This document shows, one piece after another, positions 1 to 8,001 of a stretch of 32,773 nt of DNA. This DNA comes from Oceanicola sp. (lineage in GTDB: Bacteria; Pseudomonadota; Alphaproteobacteria; Rhodobacterales; Rhodobacteraceae), in the NCBI GenBank assembly GCA_022447275.1, contig JAKVBK010000032.1:1-32773 (forward strand), given 5' to 3'. The notes below the pieces were generated by a model. That model was given only the letters and a program-made list of their open reading frames with translations. It did no database searches and was not told where the DNA came from. A program made the position numbers and the translations under genes. Position 1 is the first letter of the stretch, and every line of letters begins with the position of its first letter.

Positions 1-173
1 ACCTCAAACGTCAGCTAATCATCGTTCGCGATATCGGCGTGGTTTGATGGGCTTGCGGCATAAACACTGACGATACTGGCCAAAACCGTAAAAGAAGCGC
101 ACCTGACGCGGAGCACCCTTCAGGGAAAATTTTCCGTAAAATCAGTCCGTATCGCCTCGCAGCTTTGTCACAT

Positions 174-208
174 AAAAAAAAACCTACCGCGAAAAGTCCG
201 CGGTAGGT
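174..208 (-). terminator. Rho-independent terminator of the cox operon
   Basis: A perfect 10-bp inverted repeat (182-191 with 199-208, loop 192-198) is flanked on its left by an uninterrupted A run at 174-182. On the minus strand this is a GC-rich hairpin followed by nine U. It lies about 80 nt past the coxM stop codon and marks the end of the coxG-S-L-M transcript. Confidence 0.9.
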
Positions 209-285
209 GTGTGGTGTATGTCCCGAGGACCTGAATGCGTCGAGCGAACTCAGGGGCGGTTTTGTTTTATTTCAGGTCAGAGCGT

Positions 286-1077
286 TTAGCTGGCTGCTTC
301 AACAGCCCGCTTGGTCATGACCTTAACGAGATGGGCCCGGTACTCCTTGGAGGCGTGCAGGTCTGCAATCATCCCGTCAGCCGCAACGGACAAGCCGTCC
401 ACCGCATCCGCAGAGAAGTTGGCAGACAGCGCTTCCTCGGCTTCGGTCCAGCGGAAGACGCCCTCTTCAGACGCGCCGGTGACAGCCACCCGCACGCCAT
501 CGGCGTATTTCGCAACAAAGACAGCCGTCAGAGCAAAGCGCGAGGCAGGCTGCAGGAACTTCTGATAGCTGGACGCCTCTGGCACCGGGAAGCGCACCTC
601 GGTGATGATTTCGCCTTCCTCAAGGGCCGTTGCAAACATGCCCTGGAAGTAATCATCAGCCGCGATTTCCCGGCTGTTGGTGACGATCGTGGCACCGGTG
701 CCCAGCGCACCCGCCGGATAGCAGGCTGCCGGATCATTGTTGGCCAGCGAGCCGCCAACCGTGCCCCGGTTGCGCACCATCGGATCCCCGATTTGGCTTG
801 CCAGACCTGCAAGGCCGGGAAAGCTGGCAGCAGCTTCAGCCGCGACAGTGGCGTGGGTGGTGGCCCCGCCGACGCAGACCGCGCCGTCATCGCCAATGCA
901 GACGCCCTGCATTTCAGGAATACCGGTGAGGGACACCAGCGTATCAGGCGCAGCGAGGCGCTGTTTCATCGTCGGAAGCAGGGTTTGCCCTCCCGAGAGG
1001 GCCTGCGCTTCGTCACCGGCCAGCGCAGCGGCGGCGTCGGCGATGGTCGAGGGTTTTACGAACTCGAAATTGTGCAT
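286..1077 (-). CDS. coxM: Molybdenum hydroxylase FAD subunit (CoxM-like, form II cluster)
   Basis: This 263-residue protein is the medium, FAD-binding subunit of a xanthine-oxidase-family hydroxylase. It would pass electrons between the CoxS iron-sulfur clusters and an acceptor. The two flavin-binding signatures of CoxM-type proteins are present: SGGQTLLP at residues 28-35 and RNRGTVGGSLANNDP from residue 102. The start at 1077 gives the family N-terminus MHNFEF and has GGAGA 8 nt upstream. An in-frame ATG 54 nt further upstream would add an unconserved leader. It is the last gene of the minus-strand operon, 108 bp after coxL, with a terminator downstream. The subunit type is clear, but the substrate is not, because the partner CoxL is form II. 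Confidence 0.92.
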   Translation of the reverse strand: MHNFEFVKPSTIADAAAALAGDEAQALSGGQTLLPTMKQRLAAPDTLVSLTGIPEMQGVCIGDDGAVCVGGATTHATVAAEAAASFPGLAGLASQIGDPMVRNRGTVGGSLANNDPAACYPAGALGTGATIVTNSREIAADDYFQGMFATALEEGEIITEVRFPVPEASSYQKFLQPASRFALTAVFVAKYADGVRVAVTGASEEGVFRWTEAEEALSANFSADAVDGLSVAADGMIADLHASKEYRAHLVKVMTKRAVEAAS

Positions 1078-1141
1078 TTTCAGTTTCTCCGGATCTACGC
1101 CTTGCGTGTCTTGCGGCAAGACGGGTTCCATAGTTTCGGAA

Positions 1142-1175
1142 GCCGGGGCGAGCGCGCCAAGCGGCCCGCCCCGGC
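1142..1175 (-). other. Intercistronic stem-loop between coxL and coxM
   Basis: A perfect 9-bp GC-rich inverted repeat (1142-1150 with 1167-1175, 16-nt loop) fills much of the 108-bp gap between the coxL stop and coxM start. A second small hairpin lies at 1108-1122 (7-bp arms, 1-nt centre). Neither has a U tract, so mRNA processing or stability control is more likely than full termination. Confidence 0.5.
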
Positions 1176-1185
1176 AGATCCTTCA

Positions 1186-3552
1186 TCAGCCGTTCATGGC
1201 GCTCCAGACGCGCGAGGGCGTCAGGGGCATGTCGATATGCGGCACGTTGTGGCCACCGCGATGCAGCGCATCGAGCACGGCGTTCACAACTGCCGGGGGC
1301 GACCCGATCGCACCGGCTTCACCGCAGCCCTTCACACCCAGCGGGTTGTGGGTACAGGGCGTGACGCAGGAGTGATCCACCGTCATGAACGGAATGTCGT
1401 CCGCGCGCGGCATGGTGTAATCCATGAAGGACGCTGACAGCAGCTGGCCATTCTCATCATAAGAACAGTTCTCCAGCAGCGCCTGGCCGATGCCTTGCAC
1501 GATGCCACCATGGACCTGACCGGCAACGATCATCGGGTTGACCACGTTGCCGAAATCATCTGCCGCGGTGAAGTTCAACACATCCACCTTGCCGGTGTCT
1601 GGGTCCACTTCAACCTCGCAGATATAGGCCCCTGCGGGATAGGTGAAGTTGGCCGGATCATAGAACGCGGTCTCTTCGAGGCCGGGCTCAAGATCTTCGA
1701 GCGGGTAGTTATGGGGCACATATGCTGTCAGTGCCACATCTCCCCAAGCGATCGACTTGTCGGTGCCGGCCACAGAGAATGTGCCGTCCTTCAACTCGAT
1801 ATCGCCCTCGGCAGCTTCCATCAGGTGGGCCGCGATCTTCTTGGCCTTGTTGATGATCTTCTCGGTCGCCCGCACGATGGCAGAGCCACCGACCGCGAGG
1901 GAACGGGAGCCATAGGTGCCCATGCCCATCGGCGTGTTGGCCGTGTCGCCATGGACGATTTCGACCATGCTTTCATCGATGCCGATCATCTCGGCCACGA
2001 CCTGCGGGAACGTTGTCTCGTGCCCTTGGCCGTGGCTGTGCGAGCCTGTCATGACCACGAGGCCGCCGGTGGCGTTCACACGCACAGTGGCGGATTCATA
2101 GAGGCCGGCACGGGCGCCCAACTGCCCCACGAGGGCCGAAGGTGCGATACCGCAGGCTTCGATGAAGTGTGCAACGCCGAGGCCGCGCAGCTTGCCATTG
2201 GCAGCCGATGCAGCAGCGCGGGCATCAAAGCCGGCCACATCCGCAAGATCCGCACCTTTGGCGAGCGTGGCGTGGTAGTCGCCCGTGTCATACTCCACGG
2301 CCACCGGGGTGGCGTAGGGGAACATGTCCTTCGAGATGAAGTTCTGGTTGCGCAGATCGATGGGAGACACACCCAACTCACGTGCGGCCATGTCGACGAT
2401 CCGCTCCAGCTGGAAGGTTGCCTCGGGGCGTCCGGCCCCGCGATAGGCATCCACTGGCACCGTCGTGGTAAAGATCGACTTCACGTTCACCTGCACAACC
2501 GGCGTCTTGTAGTTGCCGGCCATCAGTGTGCCGTGCAGATAGGTTGGGATCGACGGGGCGAAGGTGGACAGGTACGCGCCCATGTTGGCCAGCGTATCGG
2601 TCCGAATGCCGATAAAGTTGTTATCGGCATCCAACGCCAGTTCCATCTTCGTGATGTGATCCCGACCATGGGCATCTGACATGAAGGCTTCAGAGCGCGA
2701 GGATGTCCACTTGACCGGACGCCCACACAGTTTGGCGGCCAAGGTACAGGCTGCCTCTTCCGCATAGTGATAGATTTTGGCGCCAAAGCCACCGCCCACA
2801 TCCGGGGCAACCACCCGCAGCTTGTGCTCGGGGATGCCCAGCACGAACGCGCCCATCAGCAGGCGGATCACATGCGGGTTTTGCGAGGTGGTGTAGAGCG
2901 TGCTTTCGTCATTGTGGGAGGTGTAGTCACCCACAGCGACGCGCGGCTCCATCGGGTTGGCGACAAGGCGGTTGTTCACCAATTCGAGTGTGGTGATGTG
3001 TGCCGCCTTCGAAAAGGCTTCTTCCACGGCCGCATCGTCAGAACCGAAGGTCCAGTCGTAGCAGAGATTGTCGTCAAACTCATCATGGACTTTGGTTGCA
3101 CCCGCATCGAGCGCCGTCGACATGTCGACCACCGCGGGCAGTTCCGTGATGTCCACATTGATGGCTTCGGCCGCGTCGCGCGCCTGCTCCAGCGTGTCGG
3201 CGATGATCATCGCAATCGGATCACCCACATGGCGCACCTTGCCCTCGGCGAGGATCGGGTGCTTGGGCTCCTTCATGGGCTGGCCATGGCGGTCCGTGAC
3301 GCACCAGCCGCAAGGAATGCCACCGGCGGCTTCGAAATCAGCGGCTGTCAGAATGCTGACAACGCCATCCATACCGGCCGCGGCTGCGGTGTCGATGCTG
3401 TTGATTGTGCCATGAGCCACATCAGAGCGCAGGAAATAGGCATGTGCCTGTCCAGCGATGTTGATGTCGTCTGTGTACCGGCCTTTACCGGTCAAAAAGC
3501 GTAGGTCTTCGCGGCGCTTAGGTGCTGCGCCAATTCCGTTGTCCTTGGGCAT
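1186..3552 (-). CDS. coxL: Molybdenum hydroxylase large catalytic subunit, form II CoxL
   Basis: This 788-residue protein is the molybdopterin-cytosine-dinucleotide subunit of a CO-dehydrogenase-like aerobic hydroxylase. Visible family features are the GGGFGAK motif near residue 253, the GQGHETT motif of the cofactor region, and [12 protein letters not shown] near the C-terminus, whose Glu745 is the expected catalytic base. The active-site loop reads AYRGAGR (residues 369-375). Form I CO dehydrogenases carry AYRCSFR there, with the cysteine that holds copper next to molybdenum. This protein has Gly372 instead, so it belongs to form II (BMS-type), for which CO oxidation is doubtful. The start has GGGAGG just upstream. 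It follows coxS by 76 bp. Length and domain order are normal for the family. Confidence 0.95.
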   Translation of the reverse strand: MPKDNGIGAAPKRREDLRFLTGKGRYTDDINIAGQAHAYFLRSDVAHGTINSIDTAAAAGMDGVVSILTAADFEAAGGIPCGWCVTDRHGQPMKEPKHPILAEGKVRHVGDPIAMIIADTLEQARDAAEAINVDITELPAVVDMSTALDAGATKVHDEFDDNLCYDWTFGSDDAAVEEAFSKAAHITTLELVNNRLVANPMEPRVAVGDYTSHNDESTLYTTSQNPHVIRLLMGAFVLGIPEHKLRVVAPDVGGGFGAKIYHYAEEAACTLAAKLCGRPVKWTSSRSEAFMSDAHGRDHITKMELALDADNNFIGIRTDTLANMGAYLSTFAPSIPTYLHGTLMAGNYKTPVVQVNVKSIFTTTVPVDAYRGAGRPEATFQLERIVDMAARELGVSPIDLRNQNFISKDMFPYATPVAVEYDTGDYHATLAKGADLADVAGFDARAAASAANGKLRGLGVAHFIEACGIAPSALVGQLGARAGLYESATVRVNATGGLVVMTGSHSHGQGHETTFPQVVAEMIGIDESMVEIVHGDTANTPMGMGTYGSRSLAVGGSAIVRATEKIINKAKKIAAHLMEAAEGDIELKDGTFSVAGTDKSIAWGDVALTAYVPHNYPLEDLEPGLEETAFYDPANFTYPAGAYICEVEVDPDTGKVDVLNFTAADDFGNVVNPMIVAGQVHGGIVQGIGQALLENCSYDENGQLLSASFMDYTMPRADDIPFMTVDHSCVTPCTHNPLGVKGCGEAGAIGSPPAVVNAVLDALHRGGHNVPHIDMPLTPSRVWSAMNG

Positions 3553-3628
3553 GATATCCTCCCGAAATCATTCACGTGCGTGGGCATACTCTGTGCGCAT
3601 GCCCTGCTAGCTTGCCTTGGGTCTTCTC

Positions 3629-4123
3629 TTATTCGGCGGCGATTGCTCCACCGCTTTCGTCGAGCTGGCCGGACGCGGCCAAAACGGATTTCACAATGTT
3701 GTGGTACCCGGTGCAGCGGCAGATATTGCCTTCCAGGTAATGCCGGATCTCGGCTTCGCTGGGCTTGGGGTTTTCTTTCAGCAGGGCCGCTGCAGACATC
3801 ACCATGCCGGGTGTGCAGAAACCGCACTGAAGGCCATGATGCTCTTGGAATGCAGCCTGAATGACAGACAGCGAGCCGTCGGCGTTGGCCATGCCCTCAA
3901 TCGTTGTCACGTCGGCTCCGGCAGCATCAGCGGCCAGCATGGTGCAGGATTTCACGGCAACGCCGTCCACATGAACGACGCAGGCGCCGCATTGCGACGT
4001 ATCGCAGCCCACATGGGTTCCCGTCAGGCGCAACTCTTCGCGCAGGAAAGACGACAAGAGCGTGCGGCCCTCGGCATCCCCCTTGACGGATTTCCCGTTC
4101 ACTTTCATCTCGATTTCAGACAT
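3629..4123 (-). CDS. coxS: Molybdenum hydroxylase [2Fe-2S] subunit (CoxS-like)
   Basis: This 164-residue electron-transfer subunit has two [2Fe-2S] clusters. The N-terminal plant-ferredoxin-type cluster uses Cys40, Cys45, Cys48 and Cys60. The C-terminal helical cluster uses Cys100 and Cys103 (CGFC) and Cys135 and Cys137 (CRC). All eight ligands are present and length is typical. It carries electrons from the molybdenum site in CoxL to FAD in CoxM. GGGAGAG stands 5 nt before the ATG. Being first in the order S-L-M matches form II clusters; form I clusters are normally M-S-L. Confidence 0.96.
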   Translation of the reverse strand: MSEIEMKVNGKSVKGDAEGRTLLSSFLREELRLTGTHVGCDTSQCGACVVHVDGVAVKSCTMLAADAAGADVTTIEGMANADGSLSVIQAAFQEHHGLQCGFCTPGMVMSAAALLKENPKPSEAEIRHYLEGNICRCTGYHNIVKSVLAASGQLDESGGAIAAE

Positions 4124-4171
4124 GTTCTCTCTCCCTTGAGTGCCCTTTTACAGGCCTGTCTTGGTCGGCGC

Positions 4172-4192
4172 CGCGCTCCGTCAACGAGCGCG
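4172..4192 (-). other. Intercistronic stem-loop between coxG and coxS
   Basis: A perfect 7-bp repeat (4172-4178 with 4186-4192, 7-nt loop) lies in the 89-bp gap between the coxG stop and coxS start. There is no U run, so it is not a convincing terminator. It could tune expression between the carrier protein and the enzyme subunits. Confidence 0.4.
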
Positions 4193-4212
4193 ACGCTGTG
4201 CTTCCTAGTGAC

Positions 4213-4734
4213 TTAGCCGCGCAGGCGACCAAACCAACCCTTCTTCTCCTCACCACCGTCGGTGGAATCCTCTCCAGTCTGTTCGGCTTCTTCTGGCCCT
4301 TCAACTGTTATCTGGAATTTCTCAAAAAACTGGTCCGCCATTTTCTTGGCAAAGCCATCAATAATGCGGCTACCCAACTGCGCGAGCTTGCCGCCCACCT
4401 TGGCTTCGACCTCGTAGGAAAGCTCCGTGCCGCCTTCGACGGCCGTCATGGTGACGTTGGCGCCCCCTTTTGCGAAACCCGCAGCGCCGCCCTTGCCTTC
4501 ACCCGAAATGGTCAGGCTCTCGGGCTCCACCCGGTCAGACACTTCTACGGCGCCTTTGAAGGTGGCCTTCACAGGCCCCACCTTCTGCACCACTGTGGCC
4601 TCAAAGCCTTCATCGGCTGATCCACTGATCTCCTGACAGCCTGGGATGCACGCTTTCAGCACCTCCGGGTCAAGAATGGCAGCCCAGACCGTAGCTTGAT
4701 CTGCGGCGATTGTTCGGGTCCCTGACATTTGCAT
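4213..4734 (-). CDS. coxG: CoxG family SRPBCC protein
   Basis: This 173-residue protein of the CoxG family has an SRPBCC (START-like) hydrophobic-pocket fold over about residues 1-145. The N-terminus MQMSGTRTIAADQATVWAA is typical. The pocket domain is followed by a strongly acidic linker of about 20 residues and a short basic-aromatic tail, KKGWFGRLRG, which could bind membrane. CoxG proteins are thought to link the hydroxylase to the membrane and respiratory quinone, but that role is known only for some members. The start at 4734 has AAGGA upstream; a longer frame begins at 4803 with an unconserved extension. It is the first gene of the operon, which lacks the coxD, coxE and coxF maturation genes inside this window. 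Confidence 0.88.
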   Translation of the reverse strand: MQMSGTRTIAADQATVWAAILDPEVLKACIPGCQEISGSADEGFEATVVQKVGPVKATFKGAVEVSDRVEPESLTISGEGKGGAAGFAKGGANVTMTAVEGGTELSYEVEAKVGGKLAQLGSRIIDGFAKKMADQFFEKFQITVEGPEEAEQTGEDSTDGGEEKKGWFGRLRG

Positions 4735-5319
4735 GGTCAGTGCAGTCCTTAATTCACGGTCGCATTCATCCAGAGCACATCTGCGCCCTTCATTGACGAC
4801 CAAAGTCCTATTGCGCGATCCGAAGGATGGTTTCGGACCACATTACGTGGTTGGGGACTTGAACCGGCGCGATGTCAGCATCGCCCCGGGGGGAGAAGAG
4901 GCAAGTCTTGTGCTTCCATACTCGCGGCAATTTGGCTGCCGTCAAGCACGTAGCTCAATGCACCACGAACAGGATAACTAGACTTGTGGCTAGAAAGTGA
5001 AGAGCCAAATTGCCCCACCCTTCCTTCACAGCGCTTTGGGGCGCTCTGCTCCACTCAACGCATTTTTCCATTTCGACGCCTGCAGCAGGCCGGCAAACCT
5101 CTGACAGCATTTAAGAACACTTTGTTTTTCAGAGTGTTTGGCTTGGGCAAATCTGAGGGAAACTGCCGTTTTTTGAGACGCGGAGACCTACAATTCGACA
5201 ATCCCTGCCAGTTTTTTGAGAAAATTGCTTGCGGCCCACCGCATTGCCGCCGTTAACTGACGCCTGACATGTGCCCGCCAGAGGCACAGCATGACACCAC
5301 AGGGAAACAAGGAAAGCGT
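4735..5319. promoter_or_regulatory. Divergent control region between cox operon and ABC importer
   Basis: This 585-bp stretch separates two divergent operons and holds no convincing gene; small open frames in it lack ribosome sites and family resemblance. It contains a perfect 11-bp inverted repeat split by 67 bp (4926-4936 and 5004-5014, GGCAATTTGGC and its complement) and a weaker 6-bp repeat with 11-nt spacer at 5116-5138. Both are candidate operator sites. I could not fix -35/-10 boxes with confidence in either direction. Confidence 0.5.
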
Positions 5320-6420
5320 GTGCCCAAAGACGCAAGCCAATCCGCATTCGTAGAATTCCAGCGTGTTCAGAAAAGCTATGACGGGGAAACCCTCGTCGTG
5401 AAGGATCTGAACCTGTCCATGCCCAAGGGCGAATTCCTGACCATGCTCGGGCCCTCAGGGTCTGGCAAAACCACCTGCCTGATGATGCTGGCCGGCTTCG
5501 AGACCGCCACCCATGGCGAAATTCTGCTGGACGGAAATCCCATCAACAATATCCCGCCGCACAAGCGGGGCATTGGGATGGTCTTCCAGAACTATGCGCT
5601 GTTCCCGCACATGACCATCAACGAAAACCTCAGCTTCCCGCTGGAGGTACGTAAGATCGGCAAGTCGACGCGCGAAGAGAAGGTGAAGCGCGCGCTCGAC
5701 ATGGTTGAGATGGGCGCCTTTGGGGGCCGCCGGCCAAGTCAGCTTTCGGGCGGGCAGCAGCAGCGGATTGCACTGGCCCGCGCGCTGGTGTTTGAACCTG
5801 AGCTGGTATTGATGGACGAACCGCTGGGCGCGTTGGACAAGCAATTGCGCGAAAAGATGCAGTTCGAAATCACCGATCTTGCACACCGCTTGGGTATCAC
5901 CGTTGTCTATGTGACCCATGACCAGACTGAGGCCCTGACCATGTCAGACAGGGTCGCGGTGTTCAACGATGGGCGCATCCAGCAATTGGCGCCGCCCGAT
6001 CACCTCTATGAAGAGCCGGAAAACAGCTTCGTCGCTCAGTTCATCGGCGAAAACAACACGCTCGAAGGCGTTGTCGAAACCATCGACGGCGAGAGCTGTA
6101 CGGTGCGGCTTGATGGCGGCGAAGTGATCGACGCCAAGCCCGTCAATGTCAGCCAGCCGGGCGAACGCACCAAAGTGTCTATCCGCCCGGAACGCGTCGA
6201 ATTCAACGCGGAACGCCTGCAGAAAGGGGCCCACACCCTGAAGGCCGAAGTGCTCGAATTCATCTACATGGGCGACATTTACCGCACGCGCCTGCGCGTT
6301 GCCGGAAACGAAGATTTCATCGTCAAAACCCGCAACGCGCCGGATCAGCGCCGCCTGCAACCGGGCGAGCAGCTCGAAATCGGTTGGCTGCCCAGCGATT
6401 GCCGGGCCTTGGACGCATAA
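5320..6420 (+). CDS. ABC importer ATPase, PotA-like (polyamine/opine/iron class)
   Basis: This cytoplasmic ATPase of an ABC importer is 366 residues from the GTG start. Walker A GPSGSGKT is at 44-51, the signature LSGGQ at 142-146, Walker B LVLMDEP at 162-168, and the switch histidine lies in VTHDQTEA. A C-terminal TOBE-type domain occupies about 270-366, as in PotA. The GTG at 5320 is preferred because AAGGAA lies 5 nt upstream; an in-frame ATG at 5269 has no ribosome site and adds a low-complexity leader. It leads the five-gene transporter operon. PotA-class ATPases serve spermidine, putrescine and related cations, but substrate is set by the binding protein. Confidence 0.9.
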   Translation: MPKDASQSAFVEFQRVQKSYDGETLVVKDLNLSMPKGEFLTMLGPSGSGKTTCLMMLAGFETATHGEILLDGNPINNIPPHKRGIGMVFQNYALFPHMTINENLSFPLEVRKIGKSTREEKVKRALDMVEMGAFGGRRPSQLSGGQQQRIALARALVFEPELVLMDEPLGALDKQLREKMQFEITDLAHRLGITVVYVTHDQTEALTMSDRVAVFNDGRIQQLAPPDHLYEEPENSFVAQFIGENNTLEGVVETIDGESCTVRLDGGEVIDAKPVNVSQPGERTKVSIRPERVEFNAERLQKGAHTLKAEVLEFIYMGDIYRTRLRVAGNEDFIVKTRNAPDQRRLQPGEQLEIGWLPSDCRALDA

Positions 6421-6463
6421 GCTTTCGAACGGCCGGCCTGCGGCTTCTGCGGGGCGGCACTTC

Positions 6464-6495
6464 GGTGGTCGGACGGTCCCGTCGTCCGGATCACC
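6464..6495 (+). other. Intercistronic stem-loop before the binding-protein gene
   Basis: A hairpin in the 116-bp gap between the ATPase and binding-protein genes. A 6-bp inner stem (6470-6475 with 6483-6488) is extended by a 4-bp outer stem (6464-6467 with 6492-6495) across a small internal loop. No U tract follows. Such elements often mark an RNA end that raises the level of the binding-protein message. Confidence 0.45.
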
Positions 6496-6536
6496 TTGAA
6501 CTTACAACACGGGAAAACAACTGGGAGATGACCCTT

Positions 6537-7634
6537 ATGAAACTCACTACTGCTCTGCTCGCCACGAGCGCGCTGGTCGTGTCGGCCGGTGTCGCCTCGG
6601 CACAATCCATGACCATCGTGTCCTGGGGTGGCGCATATTCCGCGTCCCAGAAGAACGCTTACCATGATCCCTACTCGGAAAAGACCGGCGTCGAGATCAT
6701 CAATGATGACAGCTCGGCGGAAGCCGTGGCCAAACTGCGCGCCATGAACGAAGCCGGCAACGTCACATGGGACGTGGTCGATGTGGTTGGCGCTGACGCC
6801 ATCCGCCTGTGCGACGAAGGCCTGGCCATGGAAATCGACCATGACGAGGTTCTGGCGGCTGCCCCCGATGGCACCTCCGCCTCCGACGATTTCGGTGACC
6901 TGATCGTGTCCGACTGCTTCGTGCCGCAGATCGTGTATTCCACCACCTTCGGCTATCGCACCGACATGGTGCCTGCCGGCGTGGAAGCCCCCAACGACAT
7001 CTGCGACGTGTTCGACCTGGAAACCTATCCGGGCAAGCGCGCGTTGGAAAAGCGTCCGATCAACAACATGGAATGGGCGCTGCTGTGCTCCGGCGTTGCC
7101 AAGGAAGACGTCTATGACGTGCTGGAAACCGAGGATGGTATCGCCATGGCGCTGGCCAAGCTCGACACCATCAAGGATCAGACGATCTGGTGGTCTGCCG
7201 GTGCCGACACGCCGCAGCTGCTGGCGGATGGCGAAATCTTTATGGGTTCCACCTATAACGGCCGCCTGTTCTCCCTGATCGAAGAGCAGGGCCAGCCCGT
7301 TGGCATGATGTGGGACGCGCAGGTGTTTGACCTCGACGGCTGGATTGTTCCGACCGGTCTGAGCGAAGAGCGCACCAAGCAGGCAATGGACTACCTGTTC
7401 TTCGCCACGGACACACAGCGTCTGGCAGATCAGGCCAAGTACATCTCCTATGGTCCGGCGCGCGCTTCCTCTGCACCGCTGGTCGGCAAGCACGCCTCGC
7501 TTGGCATCGATATGGCTCCCCATATGCCGACCGATCCGGCGAACGCAGCCAACACCTTCCTGTTCAACTACGAATGGTGGGCAGATTACCGCGATGACCT
7601 GGACGCCAAGTTCCAGGCATGGCTGGCCCAGTAA
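6537..7634 (+). CDS. Periplasmic solute-binding protein of PotD/PotF type
   Basis: This 365-residue protein begins with a clear Sec signal peptide (KLTT, hydrophobic core, then ASA) with probable cleavage after Ala22, so the mature protein is periplasmic. The mature start, MTIVSWGGAYSASQKNAY, is typical of spermidine/putrescine-type binding proteins (SBP_bac_8 fold). The ATG at 6537 has GGGAG 9 nt upstream; the ATG at 6528 sits directly against that ribosome site and is less likely. It captures the ligand for the two downstream permeases. Hairpins flank the gene, which fits higher expression than its operon partners. Polyamine is the default guess; several unrelated ligands are bound by this family. 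Confidence 0.9.
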   Translation: MKLTTALLATSALVVSAGVASAQSMTIVSWGGAYSASQKNAYHDPYSEKTGVEIINDDSSAEAVAKLRAMNEAGNVTWDVVDVVGADAIRLCDEGLAMEIDHDEVLAAAPDGTSASDDFGDLIVSDCFVPQIVYSTTFGYRTDMVPAGVEAPNDICDVFDLETYPGKRALEKRPINNMEWALLCSGVAKEDVYDVLETEDGIAMALAKLDTIKDQTIWWSAGADTPQLLADGEIFMGSTYNGRLFSLIEEQGQPVGMMWDAQVFDLDGWIVPTGLSEERTKQAMDYLFFATDTQRLADQAKYISYGPARASSAPLVGKHASLGIDMAPHMPTDPANAANTFLFNYEWWADYRDDLDAKFQAWLAQ

Positions 7635-7654
7635 GGCTCTGGCCTGACACATTC

Positions 7655-7678
7655 GGAGGGGCGGTGCGCCGCCCCTCC
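7655..7678 (+). other. Strong stem-loop after the binding-protein gene
   Basis: A perfect 10-bp GC-rich stem (7655-7664 with 7669-7678) with a 4-nt loop begins 21 nt after the stop codon. The sequence following is AACACG, not a U run. It is therefore best read as an attenuator or 3'-end stabiliser inside the operon, allowing read-through to the DUF1330 and permease genes. Confidence 0.7.
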
Positions 7679-7707
7679 AACACGATGCACGCGCGGAGAA
7701 CGCAGCC

Positions 7708-7998
7708 ATGCCCAAAGGCTATATCATTGGTCACGTCACCATCACTGGCGACCCTGAGGACTACAAACCCTACGCCCAGAAGAACAACGAGATGTTGCCG
7801 CAATTCGGCGCCAAGTTTCTCGTGCGCGGGGGCCAGTCCCAGTATCTGGAGGGCACGGGCTTTGTCCGGCACGTGGTCATCGAATTCCCGAGCTATGACG
7901 AAGCCCTGCGCTGGTACAATGATCCGGAATATCAGGAAAATCTGAAAATCCGGCAGGCCATTTCCGATGGCCAGATCATCTGCGTCGAAGGGGTCTGA
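7708..7998 (+). CDS. DUF1330 family protein inside the ABC transporter operon
   Basis: This 96-residue soluble protein of the DUF1330 family (small dimeric alpha-beta barrel fold) starts MPKGYIIGHVTITGDPEDY. It contains the family pattern of an early strand, FLVRGG in the middle, and VIEFPSYDEALRWYNDPEYQ near residues 57-76. No catalytic residues can be assigned with confidence. GGAG lies 9 nt before the ATG, and the stop is only 3 nt before the permease start, so it is translated with the transporter. The position argues for a role on the transported compound, such as binding or isomerisation, but the function of this family is unproven. Confidence 0.85.
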   Translation: MPKGYIIGHVTITGDPEDYKPYAQKNNEMLPQFGAKFLVRGGQSQYLEGTGFVRHVVIEFPSYDEALRWYNDPEYQENLKIRQAISDGQIICVEGV

Positions 7999-8001
7999 TA
8001 G

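Noticed and set aside
1-172. Possible end of a gene entering from the left
   Set aside because: Short open stretches in two plus frames stop by base 70, with nothing recognisable, so no call is made.
235-1437. A 400-codon plus-strand open frame opposite coxM and coxL
   Set aside because: It is antisense to two clear hydroxylase genes and has arginine/histidine-rich composition with no family resemblance, as expected from high-GC codon bias.
1186-4123. Calling the hydroxylase a true aerobic CO dehydrogenase
   Set aside because: The active-site cysteine of form I is replaced by glycine and the gene order is the form II order.
4853-4865. GGTTCAAGTCCCC on the minus strand, resembling a tRNA T-loop
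   Set aside because: The flanking five bases do not pair to make a T stem and no acceptor or anticodon arm is found around it.
4733-5256. Two small plus-strand open frames in the divergent control region
   Set aside because: No ribosome site, no hydrophobic or conserved pattern, and position between divergent starts; more likely regulatory DNA.
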